A stretch of DNA of 33,345 nt from Geobacteraceae bacterium (GCA_029975275.1 JARKPN010000117.1:1-33345); one strand, 5' to 3'. Positions 1 through 8,720 are shown, counted from the stretch's first letter. Notes: a model not told the origin generated them from the sequence alone. A program made the numbers and translations.

Positions 1-1445
1 GGTGGCATGCTGCTGCTCCGCCGCGGTTGCTATCTGGTTGACGTTCATGGCCACCGAGTCAATCTGTTCCAGAATCGTCCGGAGGGCGGCTCCCGACTTG
101 GCCGCTTCGGCGGAGCCTCGGCCACCTCGCTTACTCCAGCCTCCATGGTTTTCACCGCAGCCCTGATGTCGGACTGGATTGCCTTGATCATGCCGCCTAT
201 CTGCTGGGTCGCCCCGGTGGTCCGTTCCGCAAGGGCCCGCACCTCGTCCGCCACGACCGCGAAGCCCCGACCCTGCTCACCGGCCCGGGCGGCTTCGATG
301 GCGGCATTGAGCGCCAGCAGGTTGGTCTGGTCGGCAATGTCCTCGATGGTGCCGACGATTTCACCGATCTGCTCCGATTTGGAGTCCAGGTTGCCGATGG
401 TCGCCGCGGTCTCCTTCACCTTGTCGGAGATGACGGTCATGAGCGCCACGGTGCCGTCCACGGTCCGGGTGCCGGCCGAGGCCGAGGCGCTGGCCGTCTG
501 TGACTGGGTTGCCGTCGAGACGCAGTTTTCGGCGATCACGCACGAGGTCGCCGCCATTTCCTGGCTCGCCGTGGCGATTGCCACGGTCTGCTCGACCGCC
601 TGCTTTCCTCCGGCTGCCATAGTCTCTGCGGTCAGGGTCAGGTGTTCGGCCGCATCGGCAAGTTGTTCCGCATCCCCGGCTATCCGGGTGATCAGGTCCC
701 GGATCACGGCGGTCAGATGGTTGTAGGATTCGGCCAGGTTGCCGATTTCGTCGTACGAGGTCACCTCGATGGTCCTGGTGAGGTCCCCCCTGCCGCACTT
801 GAGTTCATCGACGAACTGCTCGACGGTCCGCACGAGTTTAACGATATTCCTTATGATCGCCCGCTTGAAAAACAGGTGCATGCCGGCGAGCATCAGCACC
901 AGAAAAACAAGGCCCGTGGAGCCGATCATGATGCCGAGCTTCTTGGCGCTGTCGTAACCGCCCTGAATCGACGTGGTCAGATAAATCCCGCCCAGATACT
1001 TCTTGTCCCCCCCGTGGCATCCCTGGCAACGTGCCTCGTTTACCAGTGGCACGGCAATGTTCAGGGTTCGTTCGCCCTTCAGAACAGCCTTGTTCTCGGC
1101 CGTCCCGCCGCGTTTGAAGGAGCTCAGCACCAGTGGGTTCACCGCGCCGCCGGTTCCCCCCAGGTATTCCTTCCCCTCGCTGTCGCATAGTCTCAGGTCC
1201 TTGATGAAGCTGTTCTTTTTGGCAACCTCCAAGTAGCCCGCCTCTTCACCGGAGTCACCCTTCATCATGATCTCACCGATATCCATGGCAATCATGGATG
1301 CGATGTTATGGGCGTTGTTCTGCTGGAGCTTCACTGTCGACACGGTCTGCAGGTACAGGGAGATGATGCAGAGCAACCCGATCCCGAGCGTCAGGGTGAT
1401 TCCGATGATGGTCAACGCTTTGGCCTCAATGCTTTTTCCGGGCAT
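1..1445 (-). CDS. Methyl-accepting chemotaxis protein with periplasmic heme-c sensor domain; partial and frameshifted
   Basis: Inner-membrane chemoreceptor that would signal to CheA/CheW. Seen: TM1 about residues 11-33, a periplasmic domain of about 135 residues with a CQGCH (CxxCH) motif at 140-144, TM2 about 171-193, HAMP about 193-245, then a coiled-coil signalling domain whose tip (about 364-409, ...[21 protein letters not shown]...) is canonical. The ATG at 1445 is preceded by AAGGAGG with good spacing, so I prefer it to the in-frame ATG at 1466. Reading on in this frame gives a non-MCP tail rich in Pro/Arg and a stop at 45. Inserting one base near 112-116 restores an MCP-like helix ([19 protein letters not shown]...) that runs open past base 1. 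The gene is therefore frameshifted and also cut by the window edge. Heme-c MCP sensors are known from Geobacter; heme attachment here is inferred from the motif. Confidence 0.9.
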
Positions 1446-1453
1446 AATCCCTC

Positions 1454-1477
1454 CTTGGTAGTTCACTGGTAACCAAG
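1454..1477 (-). promoter_or_regulatory. Inverted repeat overlapping the chemoreceptor ribosome binding site
   Basis: In the minus-strand transcript, CTTGGT and ACCAAG form a 6-bp inverted repeat separated by 12 nt. The 3' arm overlaps the first bases of the AAGGAGG Shine-Dalgarno of the heme-c chemoreceptor. A hairpin here could partly mask the ribosome binding site. Seen in sequence; the regulatory role is a guess. Confidence 0.3.
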
Positions 1478-1617
1478 TTACAAATCAAGGTGACACTTTT
1501 ATATATATGTTGCCATAGAGGTAAGCCATGGAGAGACACCCTCTCATCAGTTCTTAGGAAGTGCAGAGCGGTTGCCGGATCTCATCATACTGCGCAGACA
1601 CAACGAACAAAGTCGGT

Positions 1618-4098
1618 TCATTGCGCGAAGGCGTCATTGCCTGTTGTTGAATCTTCCAGGATCTTCGAGTGTCTGTAACCCAACATCTCCTGGACGCGCT
1701 CAGGCTCCAAGGGCTCGGCAAGGTAGAACCCCTGGGCCTCGTGGCACCCCAGGCTCCTCAGAAGGACCATCTGCTCGCCGTTTTCGACTCCCTCAGCCAC
1801 AATCCTCAAACCCAGACTGTGGGCCAGAGAGATGATCGCTTTAACGATTTTCATGCCTTCCACGTTGTTGGTGAGGTCTTTGACGAACGAGCGGTCGATC
1901 TTGATCTTGTCTATCGGAAAATTCTTCAGGTAACTTAACGAGGAATAGCCTGTGCCGAAATCGTCCATGCTCATCAGGATCCCCATTTCCTTGAGACCGC
2001 GAAGTATCTGAATATTGCCGTCGCCGTTGTCCATCAACACACCTTCAGTGAATTCGAATTCCAGGATGGACGGGTTCACGTCAATTTCACCTACTATTCT
2101 TTTAATCATCGACAGAAAGTCCCGATGCTTTAACTGATTCGCGGAAATGTTTATTGCCACCCTGAAAGGTTGACATCCCGAAAGGCCCCAGACTTTTGCC
2201 TGGCTGCATGCGGTGCGGATGATCCATTCTCCTATCTCGTGAATCAATCCGGAATCCTCCATTCGCAGGATGAATTCCGCCGGCGGTATGACGCCGAACT
2301 CAATGCTGTCCCAGCGTAACAGCACTTCCACCCCGGTCATCCGGGCAGTATTCAGGTCCCATTGCGGCTGGAAGAGCAAAAAGAACTCCTCTCGTTCCAC
2401 CCCCTTTCGTAGGCTGTTTTCGATGGCAACGCGTCTCAGCATGTTCTGGTGCATCTCCAGGGAGTAAAACCGGTAACGGGCCCTTCCTTCGTTTTTTGCG
2501 TGGTACATTGCGTTGTCGGCGCACCTGAGAAGGGTCTCGGCGTCATGGCCGTCATCGGGATACATTGCAATACCGATGCTTGCGTTGCTGTAGATGACCC
2601 TCCCTTCTATCGTGAACGGCTCCGCGAACAACGATATGATCCGCTCCGCTGCTGTCGAAGCGCTCTTCTGGTCGCAGTTCAGAGAGAGAACTATCACAAA
2701 TTCGTCGCCTCCAACCCTGGCCAGTATGTCGGACTCGCGCATGTTGACGGAAAGACGTTTGGCAACCGCTTGGAGCAGTTTGTCACCGCAATTGTGCCCC
2801 AGGGTGTCGTTCACGTCCTTGAAGTTGTCGAGATCAAGGAAGAGTAGACCGACTTTCTGACTCTCACGGCACGCCAGCGACAGAACATGACACAACCGGT
2901 CATGAAACATGCAGCGATTGGGGAGTCCGGTCAATGAATCGAAATATGCGAGGCGATGGATCTTGTTCTCCGCGTTTTTTCTCTGCGTTATGTCCTCACA
3001 GGCGGTTACCATTCCCAAAATCTCGCCGTCTGCGTTCCTCACCACTACAGATGTAAGCTGTACGGGAAACTCCTGACCGTTTTTCCTGAGGTTCACGCTT
3101 TCCCGGCTCCATAGTTCGAAGCCGTCCAGCTGTTTGGGAAGAAAGGGCTTCCTTAATCTGCTGTCGGCAAAATTTCTGGCTTCCGTGCCGATGAGATTTT
3201 CTACGGAATAACCGTGCATCTCCGCCTCAGCGGGGTTCACGTAGATAATCTTTCCATTCCTGTCAACCAATGTAATTCCGATTGGCAGACATTCGATGGC
3301 CTGCCTGAGCATCAGGTTGCGGTTTTCCGTATGCCAGATTTGGGTTACATCCTGAATTGTTCCGATCACGATTCTTCCGGCTTCCGACGTTTCGGAGATC
3401 GCCCGCCCATGGAGACGGAAGACCGAGGGCGACGGCTCACTTCCGGCGATGGGGATTTCGAAAAAGCAGCAAGACTCCCCCGTAACGGCGTCCCTCAGAG
3501 TTGCGGCGACCTTGCCCCGATAGTGGTATGGAAAAATGGATACGAAGCTTTTCGATGAGTCAATATGACCCTCTGGTGCAAATCCCAGCAGTTTCAGACT
3601 CTTGTCTGAAATACGGAACTCGTCGGTCAAAGGATCCCATTCCCAGTCGGCAAGCCTGGCTATCCGCCGCATCATCTCCAGCCTTGCCTTGTCTTTCGCG
3701 AGCATTTTAGTGCTATTGGCGGCTCGCAGTATGTGTCGGATCCTGTGTATGAGAATTCCGGGCTTGACAGGTTTCGTGATGAAGTCGGTGGCTCCTGTGG
3801 CATATGCCCGCCGGATCGATGTATCGTCGTCCGACGAGGTGACCATGAGGATCGGCGTATAGGTTCCATTGGGACACACACGCATCCCCCGGCAGGTTTG
3901 AATTCCATCCATACCGGCCATGTTCAGGTCAAGGAGCACCAAATCGGGCTGCTCGGAGACGAAGATGTCAATGGCTGTGGCACCGTCGCCCGCGACTACC
4001 GTGCCGAACCCGGCTTTGCCCAGCAGATCCCGAAGGTATGTGCGCATGAAACTGTCGTCATCGACAACGAGAATTAAGGAATCATCGGCTTGTTTCAT
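1618..4098 (-). CDS. Response regulator with REC-PAS-PAS-GGDEF-EAL domains (bifunctional c-di-GMP enzyme)
   Basis: Cytoplasmic 826-aa protein predicted to make and/or degrade cyclic di-GMP under phosphorelay control. Seen: REC about 8-125 with phosphoacceptor D57 and K109, although the usual MPxMDG after the Asp reads MAGMDG. Two PAS domains follow, about 145-255 and 265-375. The GGDEF domain is about 380-545 with intact GGDEF at 463-467 and an inhibitory I-site RESD at 454-457, five residues upstream. The EAL domain is about 560-805 with EVL (591-593) in place of EAL. It keeps the other metal/substrate motifs (NISANQL, EFTEG, DDFGTGYSS, KIDRSF, AEGVEN, QGFYLAEP), so both activities look possible. 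The ATG at 4098 has no clear Shine-Dalgarno, but a later start would truncate REC. The gene lies 41 bp downstream of the REC-PilZ gene on the same strand, probably one operon. Stop at 1618. Confidence 0.93.
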   Translation of the reverse strand: MKQADDSLILVVDDDSFMRTYLRDLLGKAGFGTVVAGDGATAIDIFVSEQPDLVLLDLNMAGMDGIQTCRGMRVCPNGTYTPILMVTSSDDDTSIRRAYATGATDFITKPVKPGILIHRIRHILRAANSTKMLAKDKARLEMMRRIARLADWEWDPLTDEFRISDKSLKLLGFAPEGHIDSSKSFVSIFPYHYRGKVAATLRDAVTGESCCFFEIPIAGSEPSPSVFRLHGRAISETSEAGRIVIGTIQDVTQIWHTENRNLMLRQAIECLPIGITLVDRNGKIIYVNPAEAEMHGYSVENLIGTEARNFADSRLRKPFLPKQLDGFELWSRESVNLRKNGQEFPVQLTSVVVRNADGEILGMVTACEDITQRKNAENKIHRLAYFDSLTGLPNRCMFHDRLCHVLSLACRESQKVGLLFLDLDNFKDVNDTLGHNCGDKLLQAVAKRLSVNMRESDILARVGGDEFVIVLSLNCDQKSASTAAERIISLFAEPFTIEGRVIYSNASIGIAMYPDDGHDAETLLRCADNAMYHAKNEGRARYRFYSLEMHQNMLRRVAIENSLRKGVEREEFFLLFQPQWDLNTARMTGVEVLLRWDSIEFGVIPPAEFILRMEDSGLIHEIGEWIIRTACSQAKVWGLSGCQPFRVAINISANQLKHRDFLSMIKRIVGEIDVNPSILEFEFTEGVLMDNGDGNIQILRGLKEMGILMSMDDFGTGYSSLSYLKNFPIDKIKIDRSFVKDLTNNVEGMKIVKAIISLAHSLGLRIVAEGVENGEQMVLLRSLGCHEAQGFYLAEPLEPERVQEMLGYRHSKILEDSTTGNDAFAQ

Positions 4099-4139
4099 GA
4101 GGTTTGGTAATCAGCATCCGGCAGGAGCAGCGTTAGGAT

Positions 4140-4832
4140 TCACGTGATGGCTCCGTTGATGAAACGGTTAATACGGGCGGCCGCATCAGGTTCAATATCG
4201 ACGTATTTGATGCCGATGCCGCCTGACGCGCACGGCGCTGGCGAGTCCATGACATAGATGACCTCACCGGTAAGCCTCACCGGCGGATCGGCAGTGTTGA
4301 GACTCAGGTAAATAACCACCTGCGAACTAACCTGAAGTAAATCACTGCTGGTTCTAACCAGCATCCCCCCTTCACCCAGCGTCTCGGTCTCTGCCACGAC
4401 CATCCGGTCCCCGACGCGAATCACTACGTCCAACGACGCTCTTATGCGTAATGCCCGCCGTTTATCGACAAACGGCAGATTCCGCTGGAGCATGTCGTGG
4501 ATCACCCTGATGTTGACCGGCTTGGTGAGAAAATCGGAACACCCTGCCTCCCTGGCCCTTTTCTCACTCTCCGCCGAGCCGTCCGTTGTTACGAAGACCA
4601 CTGGAATGCCCCCGGTTTCAGGAGAGCCGGTTATCTCGCCGCAGATACAGAGCCCGCCACGCGGCGGGACGTTCAGTTCCGAAACCACCATGTCGGGTTT
4701 TTCGTTCCGGACCATGGCGAGTCCGGATTCACCGTCACCTGCACAGAAAACTTCAAATCCCATCCCGGATATTACCCTGTTCAGGAATTTGACGAATGTT
4801 TCCGAAGGATCAATAACAACTATTTTTCTCAT
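4140..4832 (-). CDS. REC-PilZ protein (pseudo-receiver plus c-di-GMP-binding-type domain)
   Basis: 230-aa soluble protein. Residues 1-118 form a CheY-like receiver: KPV lysine K104, TT near 82, acidic residue in VID at 8. The phosphoacceptor position reads SELNVP, a Glu (E52) where Asp is expected. Residues about 122-230 resemble PilZ: RRALR motif at 125-129, then TLGEGG where the family has D/NxSxxG, so the c-di-GMP contact motif is only partly kept. The ATG at 4832 has AAGGAGG four bases upstream and is preferred to the in-frame ATG at 4847, which lies within that ribosome binding region. The gene precedes the REC-GGDEF-EAL gene by 41 bp on the same strand, suggesting a receptor/enzyme pair. 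The Glu may mimic phosphorylation or make the domain phosphorylation-independent; that is inference. Confidence 0.85.
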   Translation of the reverse strand: MRKIVVIDPSETFVKFLNRVISGMGFEVFCAGDGESGLAMVRNEKPDMVVSELNVPPRGGLCICGEITGSPETGGIPVVFVTTDGSAESEKRAREAGCSDFLTKPVNIRVIHDMLQRNLPFVDKRRALRIRASLDVVIRVGDRMVVAETETLGEGGMLVRTSSDLLQVSSQVVIYLSLNTADPPVRLTGEVIYVMDSPAPCASGGIGIKYVDIEPDAAARINRFINGAIT

Positions 4833-5060
4833 TCTTCCTCCTTCCATCGCGAGACGACGGGATCATGTCTTCACGGTGTGGGCGACTTCGAATCCCGTTC
4901 CCTGGACTACGGGCATATTGACGCATCTGTCCGGTTCAGAACAGGCAGGTGCCGGCAGCACAAAGTACTTCTTTAAATAAATCAATCACAATGGAAAATA
5001 AACACACATCATCTGATAAGATCTGGCGGGATATGACTTGAAGGGGTTATGGGCAGTTGG

Positions 5061-5762
5061 TTACAGGATGGTTATGGGCGCGGAGAAACAATAACCAATG
5101 TTGTGAATCGTCTTGACCGGTTGGGGTTTGCCGGAGACGGTTTCGATCTTGCGCCGGAGCCGGCGTATGAGGGAATCCATGGCCCGGCGGGCATACTCGT
5201 CGTCCCGGTAGTTGAGCGCCGTGAGGAGCGCACCCCGACTGACCGGGTTGCAGGCGGCCTCGGCAAGGCAGGTAATGAAGTGCATCTCCTTGGGTGTCAG
5301 GGGCACCGGGTCACCCTTGGGAGTCAGCAGTCGCCACATGCGGCGATCCAGCTGCCAGATGCAAGGATGGGAAGGAGTCGCGGGGTGTACCCCCATGAGA
5401 CGGCTCTTGAGGTTGGTAAGTACGGCTGCCAGTTCCCGGCATTCGACCGGCTTGACCAGGTACTGATCAGCGCCGGTGTCGTATCCCCTCAGACGGTCAT
5501 CCACAGAGTTGCGCGCAGTAAGAATGATAACCCCCATCGACGTGTTTTTCCGTATGTACTCGGCAAGGACGAAACCGGACTGGTCGGGGAGCCCCACATC
5601 GATCACCGCTATTGAATAATGGGATTCACTGATGGCGCGATAGAACTCCAGGCAACTGCCGACACCTACGACCCTATGGCCATCGAGAGTAAGGAATTCC
5701 ACCAGGCTGTCACGGAGGTCGATGTCGTCCTCGACTATGATTACCCTGCCGTCTTCAATCAT
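5061..5762 (-). CDS. OmpR/PhoB-family response regulator
   Basis: 233-aa DNA-binding response regulator. Residues 1-115 are a receiver domain with acidic pair EDD at 11-13, phosphoacceptor D55 (VIDVGLP), conserved T82 (ILTAR) and K104 (LVKP). Residues about 130-230 form the winged-helix trans_reg_C effector domain (LTPKEM..., ...RAMDSLIRRLRRKI..., then the C-terminal TIHNIGYCF hairpin). The frame stays open upstream to 5930, but the receiver begins at MIEDGRVIIVEDD, so the ATG at 5762 is chosen even though its Shine-Dalgarno is weak. It lies 91 bp downstream of the histidine kinase on the same strand, its likely cognate partner. Target genes cannot be told from the window. Confidence 0.92.
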   Translation of the reverse strand: MIEDGRVIIVEDDIDLRDSLVEFLTLDGHRVVGVGSCLEFYRAISESHYSIAVIDVGLPDQSGFVLAEYIRKNTSMGVIILTARNSVDDRLRGYDTGADQYLVKPVECRELAAVLTNLKSRLMGVHPATPSHPCIWQLDRRMWRLLTPKGDPVPLTPKEMHFITCLAEAACNPVSRGALLTALNYRDDEYARRAMDSLIRRLRRKIETVSGKPQPVKTIHNIGYCFSAPITIL

Positions 5763-5853
5763 ATACGTATCCGGAATGCATCTGCCGCGTAACCTCGTAT
5801 GTCCGGTGCGCAAAGCGCGAATCAACTTAGTGGGGCATTCCCCGCCCCTTGCG

Positions 5854-7038
5854 TCAGGGCCGCATTTTCTTCGGCAGAGTGAAGGTAAACACCGTACCGT
5901 CCGCCTCGGAGCTTTCAAAATCGACCACACCGCCCAGGACTCGCTCGCCGAACAGCTTCATGGAAAAGGTGCCGAGCCCTCTCCCGGCCTCCTGCTTGGT
6001 AGTGAAAAACAGCTGGAAGATGCGCATGGACACCTGTTCCGGGATGACCGCCCCGTTCCAGGTACGGAACACCACGTGCTCCCCGGCATTCTTCACCGAA
6101 AACCTGACCTCGCCCCCCTCGTCTGTTGCCTCCAGGGCATTGACGAGCATATTTGTCAGTATCCTGAGCAGAATCGGTAGGTCGGAGTGGAAGGCGAACG
6201 ACTGCCGAGGGGCGTTGACGGTCACGTGCTTGCCCGCCGCCGCCGGGTGGCTGGAGATTACGGCGTTGATCTCCTCAACGACCTGCCGCGTCGAGATCCG
6301 GACCGGGTTCAGCTGAAAACCATCCCGGGAGTTCTCATGGATTGCCCGCTGCATCATGACTTCTCTGACCAGGCTGTCGGAAATGCGGCGAAGCCTTTCG
6401 CGCACCTTACGGGAGTCGGCCGTGCCGTCGAGTCTGGCCATCAGATCCACGGTACAGCTGAGTCCCATGACGGTGTTGTTGACGTCGTGGAGAAAGGTCC
6501 GCTCCAGGGCGATACGCCGCTCTTCGTCGGAGATGTCCTGGACGAATAGCAGTACAAACCGTGACCCTTCAATGTCCAGGGGTGACGCCTTCACCCTGAG
6601 ACACAAGTCCTCGGGACCGTTTCCCCTGTTCGCCGTTAGGATGCATTTCCGCTCGACGCCGGCGTGGGTTGAAAGGCTCGCCACAATAGCCAGCACGGCT
6701 CCGCAGGTCGCGCAGTACTTCCCGGTGCCGCAGCCGTTTCGATGGTCCCGGGAGTGGACGCAGTTCAATGCCTCACCGGGACGCAGGCCAAGCGCCGTGC
6801 CCGGGTCGGTTATGCCGAGCGCGGCTAGAAAATTGTTGTTGACCGCCAGTATCTGCCGGTCTTCATTCAGCACGGCAATCAGGCCGCTCACGGAAGTGAG
6901 GAGGACGTTGACTATAGGATTCCCTACCACAAGCTCAACCTGGCGGAGCAGCTCCCTCCTGCCGACCCTCCCGGGAGAGGCAAACCACGTTGCGATATGC
7001 TCACTGTCCCGTCTCGTGTCCTCCTGAATCACCGCCAT
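5854..7038 (-). CDS. Soluble PAS sensor histidine kinase with cysteine cluster
   Basis: 394-aa kinase with no transmembrane segment, so cytoplasmic. Seen: PAS domain about 40-170 containing Cys 93, 103, 109 and 112 (C-X9-C-X5-C-X2-C). The phosphoacceptor region has His184 (FLHDVNN). The HATPase_c domain has an N-box (LTNMLVNALEA), an F-box (FQLFFTTK) and a glycine-rich RGLGTFSMK lid close to the C-terminus. The GTG at 7047 is possible, but the ATG at 7038 sits 9 nt after GAGGGG and is preferred. Upstream of and co-directional with an OmpR-type regulator, so probably a two-component pair. The cysteine cluster suggests a metal, Fe-S or redox cofactor; this is inference, although Cys-rich PAS modules are common in deltaproteobacterial kinases. 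Confidence 0.9.
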   Translation of the reverse strand: MAVIQEDTRRDSEHIATWFASPGRVGRRELLRQVELVVGNPIVNVLLTSVSGLIAVLNEDRQILAVNNNFLAALGITDPGTALGLRPGEALNCVHSRDHRNGCGTGKYCATCGAVLAIVASLSTHAGVERKCILTANRGNGPEDLCLRVKASPLDIEGSRFVLLFVQDISDEERRIALERTFLHDVNNTVMGLSCTVDLMARLDGTADSRKVRERLRRISDSLVREVMMQRAIHENSRDGFQLNPVRISTRQVVEEINAVISSHPAAAGKHVTVNAPRQSFAFHSDLPILLRILTNMLVNALEATDEGGEVRFSVKNAGEHVVFRTWNGAVIPEQVSMRIFQLFFTTKQEAGRGLGTFSMKLFGERVLGGVVDFESSEADGTVFTFTLPKKMRP

Positions 7039-7264
7039 TGCACGCACCCCCTCTTTTCTTCGCCTGGCGCTCGATCGTATCCAATGCGGCCCCGGGGCTT
7101 TTTTAATACAAATCTAAATGCATTTCAAGTAATTCCCGGGAAATAACGCTGACTACGTATTGATTCATTTTTCGAGGAGGGCGGCTCCTTATGAGTCGAT
7201 GAACGTGAAAGCCCGAACCTCACAGTACAATTAAGGCCATGTCATGAAACTTGTCGCGCCTGTT

Positions 7265-7783
7265 TCACTCCATGGAATATCTTTCGCCGATGACCTCCAG
7301 CACCTCTTTCAGGACCAGGTCCAGCAGGATGCCCGCCATTGCCGGGTCCAGCATCCCGGAAGGACCGAGGATATGGCACAGCTGGTAATAGGTCTTGCCG
7401 TCTTTTATGAGCAGCCTGCCGTAATAGGGCTCCTCGCGGGTGTACATATCATAGGCGATGCCGGCCACGTTTGCCAGTATCTCCACGTCGTCCGGGCAGT
7501 CGATCACCAGGTCCACCATGAAGAACAGGTTGTTCTCCCGGTACAGGACGCCGGCTGACAGTTCCTGCCGCTCATCGTCGATGTCCAGCAGAATGGTGTA
7601 GTTGAGTAGGGTATGGTCCACTTCCCGGGACTTGATGAACCTTCTGGTCAACTCCTCCCTGAAAAGTGTTATCGGGCTTTTTCCTATTCCGTTCCATGCG
7701 TATGCCATCAAGTCGTCCTTCTCTTCATAGTAGTCATCCGGAGAGTATACGTCATACTCCAGCCGAGAGACAGTCCTTTTCAT
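7265..7783 (-). CDS. Conserved-looking hypothetical protein, 172 aa
   Basis: I do not recognise a family. The product is acidic, with no signal peptide or membrane helix. It has a Tyr/Asp-rich N-terminus (YDVYSPDDYYEEKDD) and a middle that alternates hydrophobic strands (NYTILLDIDDE..., NLFFMVDLVID). The C-terminal part is helical (MAGILLDLVLKEVLEVIGE). Codon use and length support a real gene. It is divergent from the metallo-hydrolase at 7877, with 93 bp between the starts; the spacing before ATG 7783 holds only a weak GAGCGG. It does not appear to be in an operon with the kinase at 7038. Confidence 0.7.
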   Translation of the reverse strand: MKRTVSRLEYDVYSPDDYYEEKDDLMAYAWNGIGKSPITLFREELTRRFIKSREVDHTLLNYTILLDIDDERQELSAGVLYRENNLFFMVDLVIDCPDDVEILANVAGIAYDMYTREEPYYGRLLIKDGKTYYQLCHILGPSGMLDPAMAGILLDLVLKEVLEVIGERYSME

Positions 7784-7876
7784 TTCCGCTCGGGATGGGT
7801 ATACTGCCTGCCTGGCCTGTCTTCAGGCGGGAAACATCGGCGGGGCCGGGTTGCGGCATTCACTGGGGGGATAAAG

Positions 7877-8530
7877 ATGATTCTGGAAGCGTTGCAGGTG
7901 GGTCCTTTGCAGGTCAATTGTTACATTGTCGGCTGTGAAGAGAGCCGTGAAGGGGTGGTGATCGACGCCGGAGGGGATGCGGAGGAGATCCTCGCCAGGG
8001 TCGGTAAGCTGGGCCTTTCCATCAGGTATCTGCTGAGCACCCACGGCCACTTCGACCACGTGGGTGGCAACCGGGCCGTGCTCGCGGCAACCGGCGCGGA
8101 GTTCCTGATTCACGAACGGGACTCCTATTTTCTGTCGAGGGCCGCGGAGTCGGGGAGGGACTTCGGCGTGGAGACGGAAAATTCCCCGGAACCGGACCGT
8201 TTCCTGGAGGACGGGATGCAACTGGAGTTCGGCAGTCACTGCCTGGAGGTCATCCATACGCCGGGCCATTCCCCTGGCGGGTGCTGCCTCTGGTGTGAGG
8301 CCGAAAGGGTCGTGTTTACCGGTGATACCCTGTTCAACGGATCCATAGGGAGGTTCGATCTCCCGGGCGGCAATCCTTCCCTGCTGGCACGCTCCATCCG
8401 GGAGCGGCTCTACGCCCTCCCCGACGACACGCGGGTCTGTCCCGGTCACGGGACCTGGACCACCATCGGTCACGAACGGCTTCACAATCCGCATGTCCGG
8501 GGCTCCGGGGCAGCCGGGAAAAAGGAGTGA
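7877..8530 (+). CDS. Metallo-beta-lactamase-fold hydrolase (glyoxalase II-like)
   Basis: 217-aa cytoplasmic Zn/Fe hydrolase of the MBL superfamily. Seen: the metal-binding THGHFDH motif with H56, H58, D60 and H61; a later His in HTPGHSPGG; the bridging Asp in FTGDTLF; and the final His in CPGHGTW. This arrangement matches the short glyoxalase II / YcbL-like hydrolases, whose usual substrates are hydroxyacyl-glutathione or other thioesters; the actual substrate is unknown. The frame is open upstream to 7613, but homology to the fold begins at MILEALQVGPLQVNCY, and the ATG at 7877 follows a G-rich ribosome binding site (GGGGGG, 6 nt upstream). It converges with the small gene at 8541, the stops being 10 bp apart. 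Confidence 0.93.
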   Translation: MILEALQVGPLQVNCYIVGCEESREGVVIDAGGDAEEILARVGKLGLSIRYLLSTHGHFDHVGGNRAVLAATGAEFLIHERDSYFLSRAAESGRDFGVETENSPEPDRFLEDGMQLEFGSHCLEVIHTPGHSPGGCCLWCEAERVVFTGDTLFNGSIGRFDLPGGNPSLLARSIRERLYALPDDTRVCPGHGTWTTIGHERLHNPHVRGSGAAGKKE

Positions 8531-8540
8531 GGGTAACCGC

Positions 8541-8720
8541 CTATTTTCTTTCAGGCTGCGTCAGTATTCCGGTTTTGCCGGTCCTGGGGGCGTGGTCCGG
8601 AAAAACCAGCTGATACCAGCTCCAGTAATAGGGGAGGGTGACGGCGATCCCGTCTTCTTTGCGGATCTTTTCACCCGCCGTCTTTTCGGCAGTCCTCAAA
8701 ACGCGTTTGTTTTCGTTCAT
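8541..8720 (-). CDS. Small hypothetical protein, 59 aa
   Basis: Short basic protein. It has no recognised domain, signal peptide or transmembrane segment; an aromatic patch (PYYWSWYQLVF, residues 30-40) is the most distinctive part. The main support for a real gene is a near-perfect AAGGAGG seven bases before the ATG at 8720. The frame extends to 8786, but that upstream ATG has no ribosome binding site. The stop lies 10 bp from the stop of the convergent MBL hydrolase. No function can be proposed. Confidence 0.55.
   Translation of the reverse strand: MNENKRVLRTAEKTAGEKIRKEDGIAVTLPYYWSWYQLVFPDHAPRTGKTGILTQPERK

Noticed and set aside
5763-5930. N-terminal extension of the OmpR-type regulator
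   Set aside because: The extra 56 codons overlap the kinase gene's end, are Arg/Cys-rich without domain similarity, and the receiver begins at the ATG at 5762.
7086-7106. GCCCCGGGGC followed by T6 as a terminator
   Set aside because: It would work only on the plus strand, where no gene precedes it; both flanking genes run on the minus strand.
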